Shown here piece by piece: positions 1-6,664 of a stretch of DNA of 12,275 nt. The translations under genes and the position numbers were made by a program. Numbering within the stretch: position 1 is the first letter of the stretch; every line of letters begins with the position of its first letter. The stretch covers positions 1-12,275 of the forward strand of contig JASJAL010000230.1 of the NCBI GenBank assembly GCA_030067055.1, given 5' to 3'. The DNA comes from Kiloniellales bacterium (GTDB lineage: Bacteria; Pseudomonadota; Alphaproteobacteria; Kiloniellales; JAKSBE01). The notes beneath the pieces are model-generated. The model did not search any database. It was not told where the DNA came from and saw only the letters and a program-made list of their open reading frames with translations.

Positions 1-268
1 CTTCGCGGCCAGTCTGTCCGGTGACCAGCGGTCGCCCCAGGAGCTCTCGCGCAGCCTCGCCGACCGCCTCCCGCGCTTCGGCGAAACGGACGCCGCCGGC
101 TTGCTTGCGCCGGCCGGCATGGATCTGCGCCTTCACAGCCCAGCTTCGACCCCCCAGAACCTGCGCCAGGGCGGAGGCCTCTTCAGGGGTGGTCGCCAGG
201 CCGCCCTGCGGGACCGGCAGGCCGTAGTCACGAAGCAACGTCTTTGCTTGGTGTTCGTGGAGGTTCAT
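1..268 (-). CDS. Succinate/malate-CoA ligase beta subunit-like protein, N-terminal fragment
   Basis: Only the first 89 codons are inside the window; the gene runs off the left edge. The start MNLHEHQAK matches the SucC/MtkA family start (MNLHEYQAK in E. coli SucC), and the fragment aligns without gaps to about residue 60, including WAVKAQIHAG with the conserved Lys46. This is the start of an ATP-grasp domain that drives acyl-CoA formation with ATP or GTP, normally with an alpha (SucD/MtkB) partner. The ATG has a strong ribosome site, GGGAGGA at 274-280, six... five bases upstream. Oddly, the usual Gly-Arg-Gly loop at 53-55 reads Arg-Arg-Lys. The insertion I recall in many alphaproteobacterial TCA-cycle SucC proteins at this point is absent, so a malate-CoA ligase or another carboxylate-CoA ligase is more likely than housekeeping SucC. 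A regulator site at 362-371 ties it to the oxalate genes. Family assignment is firm; substrate is unknown. Confidence 0.82.
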   Translation of the reverse strand, partial: MNLHEHQAKTLLRDYGLPVPQGGLATTPEEASALAQVLGGRSWAVKAQIHAGRRKQAGGVRFAEAREAVGEAARELLGRPLVTGQTGRE

Positions 269-361
269 GGCAGTCCTCCCGGCTTTCGGTTCGAAGCGCG
301 CCACGCCCGGGACGGGCCCTTAGACTTTGGCACGGCGGCCCTGTCAGATCATTCTGGTATC

Positions 362-371
362 TGGTATACCA
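362..371. promoter_or_regulatory. Predicted GntR operator upstream of the CoA-ligase gene
   Basis: This is the perfect 10-bp palindrome TGGTATACCA. It is preceded by an extra half-site, so that CTGGTAT occurs twice in tandem (354-360 and 361-367). It lies in the 185-bp gap between tctA and the ligase gene, 94 bp from the ligase start, and covers the predicted -10 element. The same core occurs at 3732-3741 and 11557-11566. The palindrome is seen directly; its assignment to the GntR protein encoded at 10799-11488 is an inference. Confidence 0.68.
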
Positions 372-391
372 CGGGTTTGCGGCAAAAGCAA
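363..391 (-). promoter_or_regulatory. Possible promoter of the CoA-ligase gene
   Basis: On the minus strand, TTGCTT (386-391) and TATACC (363-368) are separated by 17 bp. Both are modest matches to the sigma70 consensus. The -10 lies inside the predicted operator, so bound repressor would block it. The match alone is weak; the placement at the operator is the main support. Confidence 0.35.
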
Positions 392-453
392 AGGTTTAGG
401 AACCCGCGCTTTTGGGAGCCAGTGACAGGCAGGGAAGAGGCCTTACCGGGAGC

Positions 454-1959
454 TCAGCCCGCCTTCTTCATGCGCCTCCAGAGCATCCTGAACAGCGGCA
501 TGAAGATCAGGACCACCGCGATGATGGTGATCGGACCGGCGATTGGCCGGTTGAGGAAGATCATGGGGTCGCCGTTGGAGATCAGCAGGGACTGCCGCAG
601 CGCCGGCTCCGCGATCGGGCCCAGCACGATTGCCAGTACCGCCGGAGCCAGGGGATAGTCGAGCTTGCGGAGCAGGTAGCCGCCGGCGCCGAAGATCAGC
701 ATCAGCCAGACGTCGTGCATCTTCTGGGTCGGCGCGTAGCCGCCGACCAGGCTGAGTACGAAGATGATCGGCGCGAGGATGGTGAAGGGCATCTTCAGCA
801 TCCACAGGAAGGCCGGGATGAAGACGATGTTGATCAGAACCGCGAAGAGGTTGGCAGCATAGAGGCTCGCGATCAGGCCCCAAACGAACTCGGTCTGATC
901 GACGAAGAGGAGGGGACCGGGCACCAAGCCCCAGATCACCATGCCGCCCAGAAGGATCGCCGTGGTCGGCGAGCCCGGAATGCCCAGGGTCAGCATCGGC
1001 AACATGGCGCCGGTCGAAGCGGCGTTGTTGGCCGCCTCCGGCGCGACGACACCCGCGACCTCGCCTTTACCGAAGTTCTCCGGCGTCTTGGAGGTCATCT
1101 TGGCGACACCGTAGGACATCAGCGATCCCGGGGTGGCGCCCGCGGCCGGCAGGATGCCGACGAAGAAGCCCAGCAATGAGCTGGACAGGCCGATCTTCCA
1201 GGTCCGCAGAAGCTCCTTCAGATTGTTCAGGACCCGATCGACCGTGACCACCGCCTTGGACATCATGGAGTCGCCGTCGGTCTTCTCGATGGTCCAGAGC
1301 ATCTCGCCGATACCGTAGATGCCGATGGCTAGGACCAGGAAGTTGATCCCGCTCATGAAGCCGATGATGTCGAAGAAAATCAGCCGCGGCTCGCCGCTCA
1401 TGATGTCGAGGCCGACCGCGCTGAAGACCAGACCGATGCAGATAGAGAAAATGGTCTTGGGAATGTCGTCGCCGCCCAGGCCGACGAAGGTGGCGAAGGC
1501 CAGGAGCATGAGGGCGAAGATCTCGGGGTCGCCGAAGTCGAGCGCGACGCTGGCCAAGGGCGGCGCGAAGCCGGTGAACAGCAGGATCGAGACCGTGCCG
1601 CCGAAGAAGGATGCCAGGGCGGCCGCGACCAGGGCCTTGTCGGCTTCGCCTTTCAGTGCCAGGGGGCGCCCGTCGAAGGTCGTCGCCACGGCCGTCGATG
1701 CACCTGGAATGCCCAGCATGATCGAACTGATGGCGCCGCCGTACATGGCGCCGTAGTAGATCGCCGCGAGGAAGATCATCGCCGAGGTCGGTGGCACCAG
1801 GAAGGTCATCGGCAGCAGGATGGCGACCCCGTTGACAGACCCGAGGCCGGGCATGGCGCCGATGAAGAGTCCGACCACAACGCCCAGGACGACGAGCCCC
1901 AGGTTCAAGGGATCGAAGGCAATCAGGAAGCCATCCATAAGGTGCTGCAGGATTTCCAT
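454..1959 (-). CDS. tctA: Tripartite tricarboxylate transporter, large membrane subunit TctA
   Basis: This 501-residue protein has the normal TctA length and is very hydrophobic, with about 10-12 membrane segments. It shows the family's two-fold internal repeat: GLFIGAMPGLGS near 30-41 is echoed by GFFVGILPAAGATPG near 264-278, and GGAISSIMLGIPG (74-86) by the segment ending MLTLGIPGS (322-330). TctA forms the substrate channel of this secondary transporter in the inner membrane and is fed by the periplasmic TctC. Start ATG has GGGGAGG a few bases upstream. It is the last gene of tctCBA, 89 bp after tctB. Substrates known for the family include citrate and other di- and tricarboxylates. Here the neighbours suggest oxalate or a related carboxylate, but nothing in the sequence proves it. 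Confidence 0.95.
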   Translation of the reverse strand: MEILQHLMDGFLIAFDPLNLGLVVLGVVVGLFIGAMPGLGSVNGVAILLPMTFLVPPTSAMIFLAAIYYGAMYGGAISSIMLGIPGASTAVATTFDGRPLALKGEADKALVAAALASFFGGTVSILLFTGFAPPLASVALDFGDPEIFALMLLAFATFVGLGGDDIPKTIFSICIGLVFSAVGLDIMSGEPRLIFFDIIGFMSGINFLVLAIGIYGIGEMLWTIEKTDGDSMMSKAVVTVDRVLNNLKELLRTWKIGLSSSLLGFFVGILPAAGATPGSLMSYGVAKMTSKTPENFGKGEVAGVVAPEAANNAASTGAMLPMLTLGIPGSPTTAILLGGMVIWGLVPGPLLFVDQTEFVWGLIASLYAANLFAVLINIVFIPAFLWMLKMPFTILAPIIFVLSLVGGYAPTQKMHDVWLMLIFGAGGYLLRKLDYPLAPAVLAIVLGPIAEPALRQSLLISNGDPMIFLNRPIAGPITIIAVVLIFMPLFRMLWRRMKKAG

Positions 1960-1971
1960 GCGTGCCTCCCC

Positions 1972-1988
1972 GGACCTTCAGGCGGTCC
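1972..1988 (-). other. Small hairpin just upstream of the tctA ribosome site
   Basis: GGACC (1972-1976) and GGTCC (1984-1988) pair around a 7-base loop and sit directly before the GGGGAGG ribosome site of tctA. This is a 5-bp stem, so any effect on translation or transcript stability is speculative. The rest of the 89-bp tctB-tctA gap is GC-rich with no recognised element. Confidence 0.25.
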
Positions 1989-2048
1989 CCTCTTTTTGAC
2001 GCAGCGCCCGTGCGCCAGCGCCGCCTCGCAACGCGCGCTTGCCTGACC

Positions 2049-2546
2049 CTATAAGAAGATGTCGTAAAGCGGCAGAAACAGGGGCTCGAGATAGCCCTTA
2101 GGCAGAACAATCCTCATCGCAACGTCGAAGAAGAAGAAAGTGACGATCGGTGCGGAGATCGAGATCATCATCGTTGTCGGCCAGGTGTGTCGGCCGAGGA
2201 AGCGGATGTAGTAGATCAGGAACACCAGGATCGCGCCGTACATCCCGATGAAGTGCACCAAGGCGATCATGGCGGTGACCCCACCGCCCACCAGCAGGAA
2301 CTTCTTCCTCGCCGCCGAGTCCATGTATTCCTCGACGGACACCGACTGAGGACTCTTACGCCGGAACCAGTTTATCGCGATAAAGACGCAGCACAGCAGC
2401 ATGACTGCGGCCAGCCAGAAGGAGAAAGCGCCGCCCCCAGGGCCTTCGTCTTCGATCCACCCGATGGGGAGTTCCGCGCTCTTGACCATCAGGTAGATGG
2501 AAAAGAGCGCCATCAGCGCCGCGGTGATGATCTCCGCTCTACGCAT
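2049..2546 (-). CDS. tctB: Tripartite tricarboxylate transporter, small membrane subunit TctB
   Basis: This 165-residue protein has the usual TctB size and topology. Hydrophobic segments lie at about 4-22, 41-61, 83-118 (probably two helices) and 123-147. GPGGGAFSFW at 36-44 matches the Gly-Pro-Gly region that precedes the second helix in TctB proteins. TctB is the poorly conserved small membrane partner of TctA, and is needed for transport although its exact role is not settled. The ATG start has GGAAAGGG about seven bases upstream. It sits 48 bp after tctC and 89 bp before tctA, in the standard C-B-A order, so co-transcription is expected. Sequence identity in this family is low; size, topology and position carry the call. 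Confidence 0.92.
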   Translation of the reverse strand: MRRAEIITAALMALFSIYLMVKSAELPIGWIEDEGPGGGAFSFWLAAVMLLCCVFIAINWFRRKSPQSVSVEEYMDSAARKKFLLVGGGVTAMIALVHFIGMYGAILVFLIYYIRFLGRHTWPTTMMISISAPIVTFFFFDVAMRIVLPKGYLEPLFLPLYDIFL

Positions 2547-2594
2547 GATGACGCCCTTTCCAGTCTCGACGTGTCGTACTGTCGAAAGAGGGGG

Positions 2595-3584
2595 TTACAG
2601 GGCCCCCATCTTGGCCAGCATCTGCTTGTGGATCTCGCGCTCTTTCATCCAGTAGTCCTTGAGCGCGGCACCGGTCAGGAAATCGCCCTGCAGGCTCTTC
2701 TTCTTCCGGTATTCCTGCCACTCTGAAGAATCGAAGACCCTCTGGAACAGACCCTGATAGTACGCGGCCGCTTCGTCGCTCATGCCCGGCGCACCGACGA
2801 CGCTGCGCTGCATGAAGTAGACGAACTCGTTGCCCAACTCGCCGAAGGTCGGCGCATCGGGGAACATCTCCAGCCGCTTCGGCGTGAAGGCGGCCAGCGG
2901 CACCGTCGTGCCGGCGGCGTAGAAACCTTCCTGCTCCGAGGGGTTGTTCACCGTGGAATTGGCGTGCTTGCCGGCCAACTGCTTGGCCACCTTGCCGCCG
3001 CCCTTGTAGGGCACGTACTTCATGTCCAGCCCATAGGCCGCGTTGAGGAAGTCGGTGAGCAGTTGGTCTTCCTGGAGCTTACCGGTACCAGCCATGATCC
3101 AGCCGTTGCCGGCCTCCTTGGCTGCCTTCACGAAATCCTCGACGTTCTTGATGCCGGAGTCCTTGTGGACCCACAGCAAGAAGGTGTCTTCGGCCATCCG
3201 CGCGACCGGTGTGAAGGTCTCGATGTCGACACCCAGCTTCGGCTGCCTGAGCGGCGTGGTGTAGAAGCTGTTGAGGGTCACCATGATGGTGTGATTCGGA
3301 TCGGACTTGGCCTTGTCTTTCAAATAGACCAAGGCTTCGGCGCCCGAGCCACCGGGCTTGTTGATCGGCGTGAGCGGCTTGGCTGCCCAGCCATTCTTCT
3401 CGATGACCGTCTGCATCAGCCGCGCCATCTTGTCGGCGCCGCCGCCTTTGCCGGCCATGATCACAAATTCAACAGGCTTCTGGGGCTCCCAAGCGGCAGC
3501 CGCGCCCGGCAGTGTGAAGGACGCCACCGAGCCAAGGGCAACGGCAGCTGCCAGCCCTAGAAGGTATCTTCTCGTCTTCGCCAT
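2595..3584 (-). CDS. tctC: Tripartite tricarboxylate transporter, periplasmic substrate-binding protein TctC
   Basis: This 329-residue TctC (Bug family) protein starts with a signal peptide: TRR at 4-6, a hydrophobic core at 8-24 and a likely cleavage after AAAA at 31. The mature part opens with WEPQKPVEFVIMAGKGGGADKMAR, the family's first strand and ligand loop, and later carries INKPGGSGAEAL and YVPYKGGGKVAKQL, the second ligand-contacting loop. It captures a carboxylate in the periplasm and delivers it to TctAB. I chose the ATG at 3584 because it has GGGAGGA six bases upstream and begins the signal peptide; the frame stays open 41 codons further upstream, but that stretch is not signal-like. 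It is the first gene of tctCBA, behind its own promoter and operator. Close physical linkage to oxc and frc makes oxalate a plausible ligand, but that is an inference. Confidence 0.95.
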   Translation of the reverse strand: MAKTRRYLLGLAAAVALGSVASFTLPGAAAAWEPQKPVEFVIMAGKGGGADKMARLMQTVIEKNGWAAKPLTPINKPGGSGAEALVYLKDKAKSDPNHTIMVTLNSFYTTPLRQPKLGVDIETFTPVARMAEDTFLLWVHKDSGIKNVEDFVKAAKEAGNGWIMAGTGKLQEDQLLTDFLNAAYGLDMKYVPYKGGGKVAKQLAGKHANSTVNNPSEQEGFYAAGTTVPLAAFTPKRLEMFPDAPTFGELGNEFVYFMQRSVVGAPGMSDEAAAYYQGLFQRVFDSSEWQEYRKKKSLQGDFLTGAALKDYWMKEREIHKQMLAKMGAL

Positions 3585-3590
3585 GATTTG

Positions 3591-3597
3591 TCCTCCC
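3591..3597 (-). promoter_or_regulatory. Ribosome binding site that fixes the tctC start
   Basis: GGGAGGA lies six bases before the ATG at 3584. It supports that start over the in-frame upstream start at 3707. The same GGGAGGA motif precedes the CoA-ligase gene at 274-280. Confidence 0.8.
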
Positions 3598-3730
3598 AGA
3601 CATCTTAGGCGTTCGTCGGCGTTAACTTTCGCAACCGAAGAACGAGATCTAGTATAGCGCCTCTTGCGACTTTCTACAGTGTGGAACTTCCCTGCGACCG
3701 GTCCCACCTAGCTTCGTGCTGATTTGGCGT

Positions 3731-3742
3731 GTGGTATACCAC
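3731..3742. promoter_or_regulatory. Predicted GntR operator upstream of tctCBA
   Basis: GTGGTATACCAC is a perfect 12-bp palindrome, the longest of the three copies of the TGGTATACCA core in the window. It starts about 7 bp downstream of the predicted -10 box, where transcription should begin, so repressor binding would block initiation or promoter clearance. It lies 147 bp before the tctC start. The palindrome is directly visible; the identity of the binding protein is an inference from the neighbouring gntR gene. Confidence 0.75.
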
Positions 3743-3748
3743 CATTCG

Positions 3749-3776
3749 ATTGTAACAGAATGGAGCCGCAGTTCAA
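3749..3776 (-). promoter_or_regulatory. Predicted sigma70-like promoter of tctCBA
   Basis: On the minus strand, TTGAAC (3771-3776) and TACAAT (3749-3754) are 16 bp apart. TACAAT matches the -10 consensus at five of six positions and TTGAAC matches the -35 at four of six. This is the best promoter match found in the window. Transcription would start near 3742, inside the operator, leaving a leader of about 155 bases before tctC. Confidence 0.6.
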
Positions 3777-3971
3777 TGGCCTTATCCCCAGAAATCCACA
3801 GGTTTCGAAGGTAATCGCGCAGGTTCTTCGATACCCGTGGACTCGCGTTGCGTTCGGGGTGCAAAGGCCCCGGCCGGAAAAACATTTGAGCCAAATCCAA
3901 GAAATGCCACAGGCTGTCACCAAATTGCTGCGCCAAGGTAGTCTGTAGAAGCTTTGGCCGTTACCTCAGCT

Positions 3972-4838
3972 TTAGTGGCAGAGCAGGACCGGCAGGTCGG
4001 AGTCGTCGATCACATGCTGGGTGACGCCCCCCATGACCAGTTCTCGACGTCGGCTCTGGCCGTAAGCGCCCATCAAGAGCAGGTCGGCGCCTGTTTCCTT
4101 GGCTGTTCGAAGCAGGGACTGGCCGACCTCGGTGCCGCGCGCGCTCTGGCTACGTGCTGCCGCTGTAATTCCGTGGTCCGAGAGGTAATCCTGAATCGCC
4201 GCCGGTGCCAGGGACTCCTTGCTGCCGGTGGTCACCGAAAGCAGCGTGACCGTCTCGGCCGCGGCCAGGATCGGCAAGGTAGCGGCGATCGCGCGGGCCG
4301 ATTCGGTGCTGCCGTTCCAGGCCACCGCGATATTGGCGCCGAGTGGACCGGAAAGCGGCGTGGCAGGACAGAGGAGCACGGGCCGGCCGGTCTCCAGTAG
4401 TGCCGCTTCCAGGGTGTTCAAGCCAAGGTTCCGGCTGTAGTCGGGTTGGGCGACGGCTACGACATCCGCCAAGCGACCCAGGACGCCGACGATTTCGGCC
4501 TGCTTGCCGGTCTCCTCGCGCCAGGACACCGACATTTGCTCTGCCGGCCAGGGCCGTTCCGTCACGACTACGAGCTGATGGCGCTTGCAGTAGTCCTCGA
4601 AGAGGGTCTTGACGCGCTGCTCCTCTTCGTTGGCAAGGCTACCGGCAGACGCGGTGATCTCCTTTTTCAGGGCGGACGGTACGAAGACGCCGAAGGGTAG
4701 CAGGTCTTCCGGTTTCGGACGGCAGTGAACCACGTCCAGATGGGCGTCGAACCGCTGGCCCAAAGCCAGGGCATGGTTCAGGACGCCTTCGCCGAGGCCG
4801 TCGCCGCGAACCGGAACCAGGATCGTCTTTAGCGTCAT
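3972..4838 (-). CDS. Tandem-domain universal stress protein (UspA family)
   Basis: This 288-residue cytoplasmic protein has two Usp domains. The first opens MTLKTILVPVRGDG, and the second begins near residue 168 with ANIAVAWNGSTES, a typical Usp strand followed by the phosphate-loop serine region. The C-terminal motif GAYGQSRRRELVMGGVT resembles the ATP-binding G-x2-G-x9-G-(S/T) pattern, but a second Gly stands where Ser or Thr is expected, so ATP binding is uncertain. Start ATG follows GGGGAGG by six bases. It lies 65 bp after fhs in the same direction and is probably the last gene of the oxc operon. Usp proteins are linked to stress survival; a specific role in oxalate growth is not shown. 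No gene symbol is justified. Confidence 0.9.
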   Translation of the reverse strand: MTLKTILVPVRGDGLGEGVLNHALALGQRFDAHLDVVHCRPKPEDLLPFGVFVPSALKKEITASAGSLANEEEQRVKTLFEDYCKRHQLVVVTERPWPAEQMSVSWREETGKQAEIVGVLGRLADVVAVAQPDYSRNLGLNTLEAALLETGRPVLLCPATPLSGPLGANIAVAWNGSTESARAIAATLPILAAAETVTLLSVTTGSKESLAPAAIQDYLSDHGITAAARSQSARGTEVGQSLLRTAKETGADLLLMGAYGQSRRRELVMGGVTQHVIDDSDLPVLLCH

Positions 4839-4865
4839 CTTGGCCTCCCCAGGCGCTTTCCTCGC

Positions 4866-4896
4866 CGCCTTCCGCGAAACCGAAGGCGTGCCTTCG
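4866..4896 (-). other. Overlapping alternative hairpins between fhs and usp
   Basis: Two 7-bp stems share one arm. CGCCTTC (4866-4872) can pair with GAAGGCG (4882-4888), or CGAAGGC (4881-4887) can pair with GCCTTCG (4890-4896). They begin eight bases past the fhs stop codon. No U-tract follows, so this is not a standard terminator. It could protect or process the transcript, or be chance in GC-rich DNA. Confidence 0.35.
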
Positions 4897-4903
4897 AACA
4901 GGG

Positions 4904-6577
4904 CTAGAAGAGCCCCTCGATCTCGCCCGCGTCGTTCAGCTTAATCGCTTCGGCCGCCGGCACTCTTGGCAGGCCCGGCATTGTCATGATGTCGCCTGTG
5001 ATGGCGACGATGAACTCGGCTCCGGCCGAGAGCCGGACCTCGCGCACGTTCACCTCGTGGCCTTCCGGCGCGCCCTTCAGGCTTGGGTCGGTGGAAAAGC
5101 TGTACTGGGTCTTGGCCATGCAGACCGGGAAATGGCCATACCCGGCTTTTTCCCAGTCCTTAAGCTGGTTCCGGACCTTGCCGTCGGCGTTCACGGCGGC
5201 GGCGCCGTAGAGCTTGGTCGCCACGGCCTCGATCTTCTCGAACAGCGGCATCTCGTCGGGGTAGAGCGGCTGGAAGTCGGCCTGGCCGGATTCCGCCAAC
5301 TCGACCACGTGCTTGGCCAGGGCCTCGGTGCCGGCCGAGCCGTCGGCCCAGTGCGAGGCCAGGATGGCGTTGGCGCCGAAGGAGCCGGCGGTCTCGCGCA
5401 CGGCCTCCAGCTCGGCCTCGGTGTCGGTGATGAACTGGTTGATCGCGACCACCGCCGGAACGCCGAAGGAGGTCACGTTCCGGATGTGCCGGGCGAGGTT
5501 CTCGCAGCCGGCCTTGACCGCGTCGACGTTCTCCTTGCCGAGATCGTCCTTGGCGACGCCGCCGTGCATCTTCAGCGCCCGTACCGTGGCGACGATGACC
5601 GCGGCGGCGGGCTTGAGCCCGGCTTTGCGGCACTTGATGTCGAAGAACTTCTCGGCGCCCAGGTCGGCGCCGAAGCCGGCCTCGGTCACCACGTAGTCGG
5701 CCAGCTTGAGCGCCGCCTTGGTCGCGGTCACCGAGTTGCAGCCGTGAGCGATGTTGGCGAAGGGCCCGCCGTGCACGAAGGCCGGGTTGTTCTCCAGGGT
5801 CTGCACCAGGTTCGGCATCAGGGCGTCCTTCAGCAGGACCGCCATGGGGCCGGGCGCCTTGAGCTCATTGGCGCGGATCGGCGTCCGCTCCCGGGTGTAG
5901 CCGACGACGATGTTGCCGATCCGCTGCGTCAGGTCGTCCAGATCGTTGGCCAGGCAGAAGATCGCCATGATCTCCGAGGCCACGGTGATGTCGTAGCCGT
6001 CCTCGCGCGGGAAGCCGTTGGCGACGCCGCCCAGGTTGCACACGATGGACCTGAGCGCCCGGTCGTTCATGTCGACCACCCGGCGCCAGGCGACGCGGCG
6101 GGAATCGAAGCCCAGCGCGTTACCCCAGTAGATGTGGTTGTCGATCATCGCCGACAGCAGGTTGTGCGCCGTGGAGATGGCGTGAAAGTCGCCGGTGAAG
6201 TGGAGGTTGATGTCCTCCATCGGCACGACCTGGGCGTAGCCGCCGCCGGCCGCGCCGCCTTTCATCCCGAAGCAGGGACCGAGGGAGGGCTCGCGGATGC
6301 AGATCGCCGCTTTCTTGCCGATCTTGTTGAGGCCGTCGCCCAGCCCGACCGTGGTCGTGGTCTTGCCTTCGCCGGCAGGAGTGGGCGTGATCGCCGTCAC
6401 CAGGATCAGCTTGCCGTCGTCACGGCCCTGCAGCGATTTGATGAAGTCGTAAGAGACCTTGGCCTTGTGCGGCCCGTACTGCAGCAGGTGCTCCGCCGGG
6501 ATGTCGATCTTGGCGCCGACCTCGGCGATCGGCTGCATCGTGGCTTCGCGGGCGATCTCGATGTCGCTCTTTGGCAT
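4904..6577 (-). CDS. fhs: Formate-tetrahydrofolate ligase
   Basis: This 557-residue protein has the family's full length. It makes 10-formyl-tetrahydrofolate from formate, tetrahydrofolate and ATP in the cytoplasm. The P-loop [11 protein letters not shown] lies at 64-74. [21 protein letters not shown] runs from 96 and is followed by [11 protein letters not shown] (120-130), both hallmark blocks of the family. The ATG start is preceded by AGGGGTAAGG. It lies 87 bp after the formyltransferase gene and 65 bp before usp, on the same strand. In this setting it would capture formate released by Frc and feed it into the folate one-carbon pool, as needed for purines, serine or a serine cycle. The assignment is very secure; its use in oxalate growth follows from the neighbours. 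Confidence 0.98.
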   Translation of the reverse strand: MPKSDIEIAREATMQPIAEVGAKIDIPAEHLLQYGPHKAKVSYDFIKSLQGRDDGKLILVTAITPTPAGEGKTTTTVGLGDGLNKIGKKAAICIREPSLGPCFGMKGGAAGGGYAQVVPMEDINLHFTGDFHAISTAHNLLSAMIDNHIYWGNALGFDSRRVAWRRVVDMNDRALRSIVCNLGGVANGFPREDGYDITVASEIMAIFCLANDLDDLTQRIGNIVVGYTRERTPIRANELKAPGPMAVLLKDALMPNLVQTLENNPAFVHGGPFANIAHGCNSVTATKAALKLADYVVTEAGFGADLGAEKFFDIKCRKAGLKPAAAVIVATVRALKMHGGVAKDDLGKENVDAVKAGCENLARHIRNVTSFGVPAVVAINQFITDTEAELEAVRETAGSFGANAILASHWADGSAGTEALAKHVVELAESGQADFQPLYPDEMPLFEKIEAVATKLYGAAAVNADGKVRNQLKDWEKAGYGHFPVCMAKTQYSFSTDPSLKGAPEGHEVNVREVRLSAGAEFIVAITGDIMTMPGLPRVPAAEAIKLNDAGEIEGLF

Positions 6578-6664
6578 GGCCTTACCCCTGTCCTTCCGTG
6601 TTTGCGGCGGTCTTGAAGGCGATGCCGAATTCCGCCGTTGTTATCCGTTATGGCTTGCTACCGG

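Larger units (their letters stand above)
3585..3971. other. 387-bp non-coding gap between usp and tctC
   Basis: This is the longest gene-free stretch in the window. It holds the tctC ribosome site, the predicted promoter (3749-3776) and the operator (3731-3742). TATACT on the minus strand (3651-3656) resembles a second -10 box but has no -35 partner. TCGAAG (3805-3810) and CTTCGA (3826-3831) form a weak inverted repeat around a 15-base loop. I found no intrinsic terminator after usp, so either Rho-dependent ending or readthrough into tctC is possible. Open frames here lack ribosome sites and overlap the promoter. Confidence 0.6.

Noticed and set aside
3584..3596. Tat-type export signal for TctC (RR at residues 5-6 followed by Tyr-Leu-Leu)
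   Set aside because: The pattern is only a loose fit and the hydrophobic core looks like an ordinary Sec signal, which TctC proteins usually have.
3585..3707. An N-terminal extension of 41 residues for tctC
   Set aside because: The ATG at 3584 has a strong ribosome site and begins a proper signal peptide; the extension would bury the signal.
3782..3790. TTATCCCCA, one mismatch from a DnaA box
   Set aside because: It is a single site without an AT-rich region, further boxes or replication genes, so chance is the best explanation.
3649..3936. A 95-codon minus-strand frame between usp and tctC
   Set aside because: It begins with TTG without a ribosome site, resembles no family I recognise, and covers the predicted tctC promoter and operator.
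5057..6616. A 519-codon plus-strand open frame opposite fhs
   Set aside because: It mirrors the codon pattern of fhs in GC-rich DNA, has low-complexity composition and no recognisable domain. fhs on the other strand is certain.
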